The position numbers and the translations under genes are program-made. The notes below the pieces were generated by a model, which made no database searches, was not told the origin of the DNA, and worked only from the letters and a program-made list of their open reading frames with translations. A stretch of DNA of 64,000 nucleotides from contig CALUPV010000002.1 of the NCBI GenBank assembly GCA_944322745.1, positions 186,001 to 250,000 of the forward strand, read 5' to 3'. Numbering within the stretch: the first letter of the stretch is position 1; each line of letters opens with the position of its first letter. Shown piece after piece: positions 1 through 7,609 of the stretch. The DNA is from Candidatus Gastranaerophilales bacterium. GTDB lineage: Bacteria; Cyanobacteriota; Vampirovibrionia; Gastranaerophilales; Gastranaerophilaceae.

Positions 1-182
1 TTTCCAAATGAGTAGGAATTCATTTGAGGAGCATCTTTCGGCGTAGTTGAAGCATTAGCGGCTTCTTGTGATAGTTCCTCGGTATACTTTTTATCAGAAT
101 ACAAACAATTTGGACAAATGACTCGTTTTGGGTTTTTTGTCTCAAACTCTGCGCCGCACTTTATACACTTATTTACATACAT
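1..182 (-). CDS. Zinc-ribbon protein, N-terminal part (runs off left edge)
   Basis: The minus strand reads from ATG at 180-182 to the window edge, about 60 codons with no stop. The N-terminus holds two CxxC pairs (C6/C9 and C23/C26) separated by 13 residues, the layout of a small zinc ribbon. After it comes a polar, Ser/Thr/Pro-containing stretch that looks like a linker. An AGGGG ribosome-binding site lies about 8 bases before the ATG. The remainder of the protein is outside the window, so its function cannot be named. Short zinc ribbons like this often sit at the N-terminus of membrane or regulatory proteins. Confidence 0.7.
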   Translation of the reverse strand, partial: MYVNKCIKCGAEFETKNPKRVICPNCLYSDKKYTEELSQEAANASTTPKDAPQMNSYSFG

Positions 183-392
183 TGAATGTGCCCCTTTATT
201 TTAAAGCAATTACTTTATCTCTCTCCCAGTGTCAGGATGTTTCTTTCTTACCTTAAATACTCATGTTGATTAGAAAATTACCGTACTTAATTAATTTGTA
301 ATGAACTAAAATGATTTATCACAAAATAAAAGCATGTATAAATCTCAATTACTATTTTAACCATAAAAATATAATATGACAAGAGTTTTACA

Positions 393-1424
393 TTATTTTT
401 TCATTTTTGAGCTTAATTGACCGCAAGCAGCATCAATATCTGCTCCTCTTTCAAGCCTTATTGTTACTTTTTTCCCTGAAGCTTCAAGTATGTATTTGAA
501 TTTTTGTATTGCCTCTTTTGTTGGCTTCTTATATGGGCTTTTTTCATTTTGATTATATACAATTAAGTTTACATTACTTTTTAGTTTTAGAATAGAAAGA
601 GCTAGTTCTTTTGCATCGTTAATTGAATCATTTATATCTTTCATTAAAACATATTCAACAGTTACTCTTCTTCCTGTTATTTCAGTATATCTTTTTAAAG
701 TGGAAATAAGCTCATCAAATTTGTATTTTTTTGCAACAGGCATGATTTCTGCTCTTTTTTCCTGGTTTGGTGCGTGGAGTGAAATTGCTAATGTTGATTG
801 AAAATCCAACTCTGCTAATTTATTTATTTGAGGAATTATTCCGCAGGTTGATACTGTTATTCTTCTTGCGCCAACTTGGAAGTGTTCCCTGAATATCTTT
901 ATTGAATTTATTAGATTATCAAAGTTTAATAGGGGTTCCCCTTGTCCCATATATACTATGTTTGTTACTTTTAAACCTGTATCAGCTTGGATTAAAAATA
1001 TTTGTTGTATTATTTCATCTGTCTCTAAATTTCTTATAAACCCAAGTTTTGCAGTAGCACAAAAACTGCACCCCATAGGACATCCTACTTGTGTGCTTAT
1101 ACAAGCTGTTAAATTTGCACGGTTATCAAATCGCATTAAGACTGCTTCTGCAAAATTCCCATCTTTTAATTCAAACAAAAACTTCATTGTTCCATCTTTG
1201 CTTATTTGTTTTTCTTTGATTGAAATAGAACAAAGTTCTGTTTTCTGTTTAAGTAATTCTCTTGTTGCTAAAGATAGGTCTGTCATTGAATCAATATTCT
1301 TTGTTGACTTTAAATATATCCAGTTATATAGTTGTTTTGCTCGAAACTTTGATTGATTGTTCTCCAGCATGAAATCTTCGATTTCTTTTAGTGATTTCCC
1401 TGTAAGTATAAATTTTTCAGTCAT
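393..1424 (-). CDS. rlmN: Dual-specificity 23S rRNA/tRNA adenine-C2 methyltransferase RlmN
   Basis: A radical-SAM enzyme of 343 residues, normal for RlmN, which methylates C2 of A2503 in 23S rRNA and A37 in some tRNAs. The 4Fe-4S motif CxxxCxxC is at C115, C119 and C122, and a G-E-P motif follows at about 162-164. Cys108 lies seven residues before the cluster, matching the catalytic Cys118 of E. coli. Cys334 in an A-A-C-G-Q context matches the cysteine that carries the transferred methyl group. RlmN is cytoplasmic. The gene is divergent from rpsF, with about 120 bases between start codons. Its own ribosome-binding site is weak (an A/G-rich AAAGAAG). Confidence 0.97.
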   Translation of the reverse strand: MTEKFILTGKSLKEIEDFMLENNQSKFRAKQLYNWIYLKSTKNIDSMTDLSLATRELLKQKTELCSISIKEKQISKDGTMKFLFELKDGNFAEAVLMRFDNRANLTACISTQVGCPMGCSFCATAKLGFIRNLETDEIIQQIFLIQADTGLKVTNIVYMGQGEPLLNFDNLINSIKIFREHFQVGARRITVSTCGIIPQINKLAELDFQSTLAISLHAPNQEKRAEIMPVAKKYKFDELISTLKRYTEITGRRVTVEYVLMKDINDSINDAKELALSILKLKSNVNLIVYNQNEKSPYKKPTKEAIQKFKYILEASGKKVTIRLERGADIDAACGQLSSKMKK

Positions 1425-1519
1425 AATATATTCTTCTTTGTGCTCTTTCTAAGAAATATTAACATAAAAACACTAACTATTTGTATTTAAAAATGTTCGT
1501 GTTAACATGTTTCTTGAAA

Positions 1520-1525
1520 TATAAT
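1520..1525 (+). promoter_or_regulatory. Probable -10 box of the rpsF-ssb-rpsR operon
   Basis: A perfect TATAAT lies 22 bases before the TTG start of rpsF, giving a predicted short leader of about 16 bases that contains the AAGGAG ribosome-binding site. No convincing -35 hexamer is visible 16-18 bases upstream. Confidence 0.45.
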
Positions 1526-1547
1526 GTATAAGTCAAGGAGAAATAAA

Positions 1548-1844
1548 TTGAGAACTTACGAATTATTATCAATAATTAAGCCTAATATCGATTCAGAAGA
1601 ATTTGATAAATTAGTTGTTAAAATTGAAGAAGCAATTGTAGCATTAGATGGTAAAGTTATATCAACGGATAAAATGGGCAGAAAAAAATTGTCTTATGAT
1701 ATCAAAGATTTTAGAGATGGCTATTTTGTTGTTCATAACTTTGAAATGGATCCGGCTCAAGTTGCTAAGTTCAACAGACAATTAAGATTAAATGAAAATG
1801 TTTTGAGAATTATGCTTCTTGAAACTTCTGAAGTAAAAGCGTAA
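1548..1844 (+). CDS. rpsF: 30S ribosomal protein bS6
   Basis: bS6 binds 16S rRNA with bS18 in the platform of the small subunit. From TTG at 1548 the protein begins M-R-x-Y-E, the usual bS6 N-terminus, and is 98 residues long, typical of the family. An AAGGAG ribosome-binding site ends 7 bases before this TTG. An in-frame ATG at 1524 would add eight atypical residues, lacks a ribosome-binding site and overlaps the -10 box, so it was rejected. It is followed by ssb and rpsR with 14- and 26-base gaps, the conserved bacterial order for this operon. In many bacteria bS6:bS18 represses its own mRNA; no clear binding hairpin was seen here. Confidence 0.95.
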   Translation: MRTYELLSIIKPNIDSEEFDKLVVKIEEAIVALDGKVISTDKMGRKKLSYDIKDFRDGYFVVHNFEMDPAQVAKFNRQLRLNENVLRIMLLETSEVKA

Positions 1845-1858
1845 TTACGGAGAGTAAA

Positions 1859-2266
1859 ATGTCAATAGCAAAAGCAGTTATATCAGGTATAGTATACAGA
1901 AATCCCGAAAAAAGATTTACGGGAAATAATATTCCTGTAACAACTTTCACTTTAAATATTGACGAAAAAGAACAATCATTAGTTAGAATAGTTGCTCGCG
2001 GTAATAATGCCGAAACTATTGAGCAATCAGTTTCTAAAGGTGATAAGGTTGTTGTGGAAGGCAGACTTCAAATTTCCAGCGTTCAAAGTGATGATGGAAG
2101 TGATAAAAAAGTTATGGAAATAGATTTATCAAGTTTTGAAGTGATTTCTTCTTCTCAATCTGTATCATCATCTTCTTCTTCAAAAAATTCATCTGATGAG
2201 GTTGTTAAATTCTCTGAAGTTGAAATGGATGATGTATTAATCGGTGAAGAAGAGATTCCGTTTTAG
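1859..2266 (+). CDS. ssb: Single-stranded DNA-binding protein
   Basis: A 135-residue SSB: an OB fold over about residues 1-105, then a Ser-rich linker and an acidic tail ending E-E-E-I-P-F. That tail is the protein-interaction peptide that recruits RecQ, PriA, exonuclease I and other partners. SSB coats single-stranded DNA at forks and repair sites. GGAGAG lies just before the ATG. It sits between rpsF and rpsR, its standard location. The linker is short and has a run of serines encoded by TCA/TCT repeats. It is somewhat shorter than E. coli SSB, but within the family range. Confidence 0.95.
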   Translation: MSIAKAVISGIVYRNPEKRFTGNNIPVTTFTLNIDEKEQSLVRIVARGNNAETIEQSVSKGDKVVVEGRLQISSVQSDDGSDKKVMEIDLSSFEVISSSQSVSSSSSSKNSSDEVVKFSEVEMDDVLIGEEEIPF

Positions 2267-2292
2267 AAAGACTAGTAAAGGAAAAATTAAAA

Positions 2293-2526
2293 ATGGCAAA
2301 AGAACAATTAGACAAGAAAAAACGTAAAAACTGCAGCTTTTGTGCTGATAAAGTTACATCTATTGATTACAAAGATGCTCAAAAATTAAGAAAATATTTA
2401 ACTGAAGCAGGTAAAATTCTTCCAAGAAGAATTACCGGAACTTGTGCTGAACATCAAAGAATGCTTGCTAAAGCTGTTAAAAAAGCAAGAGAAGCTTCTT
2501 TATTATGTTATGTTTTTGAGTCTTAA
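2293..2526 (+). CDS. rpsR: 30S ribosomal protein bS18
   Basis: A 77-residue bS18, the partner of bS6 in the 30S platform. C14, C17, C51 and H54 are arranged as in the zinc-binding form of bS18; many bacteria have a cysteine-free form. The conserved R-R-I-T-G and L-x-K-A-V-K-x-A-R motifs are present. It is the last gene of the rpsF operon and is followed after 24 bases by a strong terminator. A non-zinc paralogue could exist elsewhere, but none is in this window. Confidence 0.95.
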   Translation: MAKEQLDKKKRKNCSFCADKVTSIDYKDAQKLRKYLTEAGKILPRRITGTCAEHQRMLAKAVKKAREASLLCYVFES

Positions 2527-2550
2527 TTTATAATCAAAAATATTTTATTT

Positions 2551-2580
2551 AAAAGAGAGAACAAAGTTCTCTCTTTTTTA
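2551..2580. terminator. Bidirectional intrinsic terminator between rpsR and the 2578-3276 gene
   Basis: A 12-bp stem (2551-2562 with 2566-2577, AAAAGAGAGAAC against its complement) closes a three-base loop and is flanked by A and T runs, so it can work on both strands. The stop codon of the minus-strand gene lies in its T run. Confidence 0.85.
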
Positions 2581-3276
2581 GTCTCTGATAATTTGAACGG
2601 ATGATCTAGTTGATACTGTTGGTGGCAGCCAATATGAACTTCTTTGAATTCTGTTATGTGGATAATGACCTGGTCTGTGTGGATGTCGTCCATAGTAATG
2701 TCTGCTTGGATTATATCCGTTGTTAAAATATCTGTTGTTTAATCCTGAATTAATGAAGTTATTGTTGTTGTAAAAAGGATTGTGAATATAGCGATTATGA
2801 TTATGGTATCTATTATGATATGGGCAGTAATTATTATAACCATTCATAAAATTTAAAAATTCGTTTCCATAAGTGTTTGTTGAATAACCATAGCCTGATG
2901 TTGTCATAGATGGAGTAAAACCTGTCATTGTTCCTGTTGTATCAAAAGTAGATGTTACATTATCCCAAAATTTTCTTATAGCACTTCTTTTTTGACCTGG
3001 GTAGTAATTTTCTCTCGGGTTTATAATTGCACTTTGTCTTGAATTTCCTGAGATATGTTTTAACATATCTATTCTGGACTCTAAATCTCCAGATTGAGCC
3101 ATTCCAAAAAAATCTGTTTCAAGTCTGTTGAGTCTTTCTGCTATACTCTCATTTACGTAGCTTTCCCCATATTTTGATAATTCTATATTTGTTATTTCAT
3201 CTTCTGAAAAACAAAAGCCTATTATTGCTGTAAATAAAAATATTATTTTTATAATAAATAATTTTTTCAACATCAT
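2578..3276 (-). CDS. Secreted Asn/Tyr/His-rich protein with a RLxRLE motif
   Basis: 232 residues. A hydrophobic signal peptide covers about residues 5-24. About residues 42-75 form a charged helical segment with the pattern A-E-R-L-N-R-L-E-x-x-F-F-G followed by S-R-I-D-M-L. I associate this pattern with many exported Melainabacteria proteins. The C-terminal half (about 130-215) is low complexity, very rich in Asn, Tyr, His and Arg, and has no recognisable fold. Export and a cell-surface or envelope role are inferred; the function is unknown. The H-x-H clusters might bind metal, but that is speculative. The upstream neighbour at 3348 is also exported and in the same orientation. Confidence 0.75.
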   Translation of the reverse strand: MMLKKLFIIKIIFLFTAIIGFCFSEDEITNIELSKYGESYVNESIAERLNRLETDFFGMAQSGDLESRIDMLKHISGNSRQSAIINPRENYYPGQKRSAIRKFWDNVTSTFDTTGTMTGFTPSMTTSGYGYSTNTYGNEFLNFMNGYNNYCPYHNRYHNHNRYIHNPFYNNNNFINSGLNNRYFNNGYNPSRHYYGRHPHRPGHYPHNRIQRSSYWLPPTVSTRSSVQIIRD

Positions 3277-3347
3277 TTATCTCCCTATTATATATAGGAT
3301 TAAAAATAATATTTTATAAACAGACACTAAGCTATAATAAAGTATAA

Positions 3348-3959
3348 TTATTCCAAATTCTTTAATATAAAAATCGTTTCGTTTACATTTACCAAAAGTT
3401 TTTCTAACTTTGAATCAAGATTTTCTTTTGTATATATATTATTCGTTGAAGTGTATGGCAAGTATTTTTGTGAAACCAAACCTTGTGTTCTGAAATTTGC
3501 AGTTTCTCTCGCTTGCTGCGAAATGATTATTAATCGGTTATATGAAAGATAATTACTTTCAGGTTTATCTTTATATTCTGTTTTTATATATTCAATATTA
3601 TCAATTAAATTGCTGACTATTGCGTTAAACATTTGTATATCTTGATTTGTATTTAGGCATTTTCTTAACTTTTCAAGAATAATAATGACGCTGTTAACAT
3701 CTTTAAGATATTGTGTAGTTTTATCCTTTTTTACTATTATATCTACATAGTTGTCATTGTCTCTCGGAATTGGTTTTAGTTTTGCTTCATTTTGTTTATC
3801 GAGTTCTTCAACAGAAAATGGTGCCATTGCTTTTTCATCGTGTTGTTTTCTTAAATAAGAAAACTCGGCATCAATGTTAGGTAGTGTGCCTACATATCCG
3901 GCTCCTGTTGTGGTTATGACTATGATAAATAGTAAAATTATTGTTAGAAACTTATTCAT
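3348..3959 (-). CDS. Exported protein of unknown function
   Basis: 203 residues with an N-terminal hydrophobic signal sequence (about 4-22). It probably enters the Sec pathway; no lipobox cysteine is seen at the cleavage region. The mature part is mostly helical, with one Cys at about 99 and alternating hydrophobic and charged residues across about 85-200. I do not recognise a family. It is transcribed toward the 2578 gene with a 71-base AT-rich gap, so the two may share a transcript. The start ATG has no strong ribosome-binding site. Role unknown. Confidence 0.65.
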   Translation of the reverse strand: MNKFLTIILLFIIVITTTGAGYVGTLPNIDAEFSYLRKQHDEKAMAPFSVEELDKQNEAKLKPIPRDNDNYVDIIVKKDKTTQYLKDVNSVIIILEKLRKCLNTNQDIQMFNAIVSNLIDNIEYIKTEYKDKPESNYLSYNRLIIISQQARETANFRTQGLVSQKYLPYTSTNNIYTKENLDSKLEKLLVNVNETIFILKNLE

Positions 3960-4056
3960 AATTTATATTATACTGATATTTTTTACAAAGTGAATAATTA
4001 TTAAAAACAGGTCTTTTTTATTCTTTAATGATATTCTTAAAAAAATAGGAGAAAGT

Positions 4057-7000
4057 ATGAAAAATATTGTTAATAAATTGGGACCTCTTTCAAATATAGA
4101 ATTTGATAAGTTATTTCTAAGTCAATTATTATCGCATTTTGCAGATGCTGTTGTGCAGTTTACATTGGTTGCGATATTGCTGGATAAGTTGCCTACTGCC
4201 GGAAAAGCTATTGCAATAACATTTTTTGCATTTCTTCTTCCTCAATTTTTCTTTAGTCCATATTCAGGTGCATTTTGTGATAAGTTCAAAAGAAAAAATA
4301 TATTGTCATTTAGTTTGTTTTATAGAACTTTAATATTATTTTTGGCTACTTATTTAATATTTAAGCAGAGCATAATAGAACCACGATATATATATTTAAT
4401 CTCTTTTCTTTTAGGTTGCGGAAGTGCATTTTTCTATCCTGCGAAAATGGCTATCTTACCTAATTTGGTTGAAGGTTCACAGTTGAAATTTGCAAATGCC
4501 ATGAATTCATCTATTGGTGCTATTGCTGTTTTGTTTGGTGCATTTATTTCTAATTTTATAATTAGCCATACAAGCTATATTACTGCTTTAAATATTATTG
4601 CTTTAAGTTATCTGATTTCTGCTTGTTTGTGTTTGACTATAAAATTGAAATTTAAACAATCATTTTTCAAAATTTCAAACAATCTTGTTAATGATATGAA
4701 TATAGCCATAAAATACATAAAAAACCATAAAAAAGCATTATATTTGGTTATGCTTTCATTCTGCATTCAATTTATAGTGGCTATGTTTTCTAACAACTTA
4801 AATACACTTATAACTGATTATTATGGTTTAGCGTTTTCAGATTTGACATATCTCAGAACAATTTTGGGCTTTGGCATAATATTGGGTATGTTTTTAACTA
4901 TATATTTTGCCAGATTGTTAAAAGTGGTACATTTATTTTCTTTAGGTTTTATTATTTTATGTCTAACTCTTTTTACTGCTAATTTCTGTAATTCAATTGG
5001 TATTGCTTGGAAGTGGTTAATTCCTATCGGTATAGCTGATGCTATGGTCGTTATTACTTTAGATACGATATTACAAAAAGTTACTCCTGATAGAGTGAGA
5101 GGTAAAATATTCGGTTTGAATTTAACCTTAAATACATTTAGCTTTTTACTCGGAACGCTAATTATTGCAATCTCTACAGAATATATTCAACCATTAAATA
5201 CATTTAAAATTATTGCAGGAATTTCATTTATACTCGCAATTTCAGTTCTTTTATTTGATAAAGCCTTTAGGTATTTTTTATTAAAGGCAACTTTAGGACA
5301 AATATTCTTGTTATTGTTCAGATACAGAGTTGAAGGAATAGAAAATTTGCCCAAAAAAGGGAAAGTCATACTTGCAGGTAATCATACAGGGCATTTAGAT
5401 CCATTTATTCTTCAGATGGCAACAAAACGTCAGTTATGGTTTGTAACCGGACCGGCTGCGTTTAAAGTTCCTATCGTAAGGTATCTTTTAAAATTTTATA
5501 ATGTTTTACCGTTGAATTTTGGTAAAGGACTTGAAGCAATTGATTCTGCTGTAACTGAACTCAAAAAAGGTGAGGCTGTTATAATCTTTCCTGAAGGGAA
5601 GTTTACACCGAATGGTGAACTTTGTAAATTTAACAGAGGTGTGGGAATAATGGCAAAACATGCCGATTGTTCCATTGTTCCATTTTGTATTCAAGGCGGT
5701 TTTGAGACTTGGAATAAGAATAGAAAACTTCCGAAAATTTTTAATACTATTGTTATTCAATTTGGTCAGCCTGTTAAGGATTTAACAAAAAGTGAAAAAG
5801 ACATTGCTCATGAACTTCAATTAAGAGTCAATTTTATGAAGAAAGCATTGGAAAGACGCTCTTTCTACCAAATTTCTCAGCATAATTATTCTAATTTCTT
5901 AGATTTAATGAGGGATAAAGGTGATATTTTTGCACCTGTTAATGCTGTTTCAATGAAAACAAAAGACGGTTATGAGTCGATTACATATATAGAACTTTCC
6001 AGAAATGCGAAGAAATTTGCTAATTATTTAATTGAAACTGTTGGAGTTAATAGGGGAGATAGAATTGCGATTTTGTCTGAGTCTCGTCCTGAATTTGCTA
6101 TTGGAATTTTTGCTTCTATTCAAACAGGCGCGATTACGGTTCCATTAGATGTAAAATTGACTGTATCGGAACATACAAATATATTGTCTGATTGTAATCC
6201 AAGAATATTAATTTGTTCTTCTCATTATCTGAATCATGCAATAGAAGTAAAGCAAAATGTAAAATCAATAGAGCAAATTTTTGTTTTGGATAAAGATGAA
6301 GAAACTTCCTATATGAATGTCTTTGATATTGAAGCGGATGTTGATAAAGATTTAGGGCGTCCCCGTTCTTTGGATGAAACCGCTCTAATTGTTTATACAT
6401 CAGGTACAACAGGAAATCCAAAAGGTGTTATGATTAGTTTTGGTAATGTATATTCTCAATTCAAAGATTTTGAGAAAATTTTTAAATTATCATCAAAGAA
6501 CAGGCTTCTTTCTTTGTTACCTTTAAATCATTTGTTAGAGCTTACAGACGGATTTTTTGCAATGCTTTATATGGGTGCTCAAATTGTTTATATAAAAAGT
6601 TTGAGTCCTAAAGAACTTACTGAAACAATGAAAGAAAAAGGTATAACAAATATGATAGTTGTTCCTTTAATTGCCAAAATGCTTAAAAACAGTATAGATA
6701 AGCAACTAAAGAAGCAAAATCAAAAAGTTCAGTCTTTATTCAATTTAATGTATAAAGTTGCAAAATATATGCCTCTAAATATAAGAAGAATTATGTTTAA
6801 GTCCATAATAGATGAACTTGGCGGAAAGTTTGAATGTTTTATTTCAGGCGGTGCTCCTTTAGAACCTTGTATTGCGGAATTCTTTGACAGGATTGGTATT
6901 CCTGTATTTCAAGGATATGGTTTGACAGAAACCAGTCCTACCGTTTCTACAAATTACTATGACAATAATAAAATAGGTACTGTAGGAAAGCCCCTGCCTT

Positions 7001-7542
7001 CTGTAAGAGTAAAAATAGCTGAGAACGGAGAACTTCTTGTTACTGGTCAAAATGTTATGCAGGGTTATTACGGCAAGCCTGAAATGACTGCTGAAGTTAT
7101 AGATGAAGATGGCTGGTTCCATACTGGAGATATTGCAGAAATTGATAAAGACGGTTATATAAAAATTACAGGCAGAATTAAAAATATGATTGTTCTAGGT
7201 GGTGGTAAAAAAATATTCCCCGAAGAAGTTGAAGCAGTATTAGAACAATCTGATAAAATAAAAGAGATATGTGTGCTCTCATTAAAGATAAAATCCGGAA
7301 ATAAAGCAGGTACAGAAGAGGTTGGTGCCATTGTAGTTCCAGCTGATAATATTGTGAATGATGAAAATGTTATTCAAATTATTGAGGAAGAAATAAAAAA
7401 TCTTGCTCAGAAAAATCTTGCACCATACAAAATACCAACGGTAATTGTTATTCATAAAGATGAACTTCCAAAAACATCTACAAAAAAAGTAAAGAGAAGT
7501 GAGTTGGTTAAATGGTATGAGTCTGATAGTGTTAATGTTTAG
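4057..7542 (+). CDS. Fused MFS lysophospholipid transporter / PlsC acyltransferase / acyl-ACP synthetase (LplT-Aas type)
   Basis: 1161 residues in three parts. About 1-410 is an MFS transporter with roughly 12 membrane segments, like LplT. About 425-620 is a PlsC-type acyltransferase with the HX4D motif at about 443-448 and an F-P-E-G motif near 512. About 630-1161 is an adenylate-forming acyl-ACP/CoA synthetase with the Y-T-S-G-T-T-G-x-P-K-G motif near 778-790, a G-Y-G-L-T-E-T-S motif near 954 and a T-G-D motif near 1029. By homology to E. coli LplT and Aas it would take in lysophospholipids, activate a fatty acid and re-acylate the lipid at the inner membrane. AGGAGA precedes the ATG. Single-chain fusions of this kind are known. 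It stands alone between a minus-strand gene and its own downstream promoter. Confidence 0.9.
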   Translation: MKNIVNKLGPLSNIEFDKLFLSQLLSHFADAVVQFTLVAILLDKLPTAGKAIAITFFAFLLPQFFFSPYSGAFCDKFKRKNILSFSLFYRTLILFLATYLIFKQSIIEPRYIYLISFLLGCGSAFFYPAKMAILPNLVEGSQLKFANAMNSSIGAIAVLFGAFISNFIISHTSYITALNIIALSYLISACLCLTIKLKFKQSFFKISNNLVNDMNIAIKYIKNHKKALYLVMLSFCIQFIVAMFSNNLNTLITDYYGLAFSDLTYLRTILGFGIILGMFLTIYFARLLKVVHLFSLGFIILCLTLFTANFCNSIGIAWKWLIPIGIADAMVVITLDTILQKVTPDRVRGKIFGLNLTLNTFSFLLGTLIIAISTEYIQPLNTFKIIAGISFILAISVLLFDKAFRYFLLKATLGQIFLLLFRYRVEGIENLPKKGKVILAGNHTGHLDPFILQMATKRQLWFVTGPAAFKVPIVRYLLKFYNVLPLNFGKGLEAIDSAVTELKKGEAVIIFPEGKFTPNGELCKFNRGVGIMAKHADCSIVPFCIQGGFETWNKNRKLPKIFNTIVIQFGQPVKDLTKSEKDIAHELQLRVNFMKKALERRSFYQISQHNYSNFLDLMRDKGDIFAPVNAVSMKTKDGYESITYIELSRNAKKFANYLIETVGVNRGDRIAILSESRPEFAIGIFASIQTGAITVPLDVKLTVSEHTNILSDCNPRILICSSHYLNHAIEVKQNVKSIEQIFVLDKDEETSYMNVFDIEADVDKDLGRPRSLDETALIVYTSGTTGNPKGVMISFGNVYSQFKDFEKIFKLSSKNRLLSLLPLNHLLELTDGFFAMLYMGAQIVYIKSLSPKELTETMKEKGITNMIVVPLIAKMLKNSIDKQLKKQNQKVQSLFNLMYKVAKYMPLNIRRIMFKSIIDELGGKFECFISGGAPLEPCIAEFFDRIGIPVFQGYGLTETSPTVSTNYYDNNKIGTVGKPLPSVRVKIAENGELLVTGQNVMQGYYGKPEMTAEVIDEDGWFHTGDIAEIDKDGYIKITGRIKNMIVLGGGKKIFPEEVEAVLEQSDKIKEICVLSLKIKSGNKAGTEEVGAIVVPADNIVNDENVIQIIEEEIKNLAQKNLAPYKIPTVIVIHKDELPKTSTKKVKRSELVKWYESDSVNV

Positions 7543-7552
7543 AAATTATTAA

Positions 7553-7581
7553 TTGATTTTTCACTGATTAAATAAGATAAT
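7553..7581 (+). promoter_or_regulatory. Promoter of the TPR operon
   Basis: TTGATT at 7553-7558 and GATAAT at 7576-7581 are separated by 17 bases, a good match to a housekeeping-sigma promoter. The predicted transcript start near 7588 leaves about 22 bases of leader, which hold a very strong Shine-Dalgarno (GAGGGAGGA, 7594-7602) before the ATT start at 7610. Confidence 0.55.
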
Positions 7582-7609
7582 TAATATTATCAAGAGGGAG
7601 GATAGTGCC

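Noticed and set aside
183-392. Short conserved-looking peptide frame on the minus strand near 200-245 (V-F-K-V-R-K-K-H-P-D-T-G-R)
   Set aside because: It has no acceptable start codon and is only about 16 codons long; it may be a gene remnant but cannot be supported.
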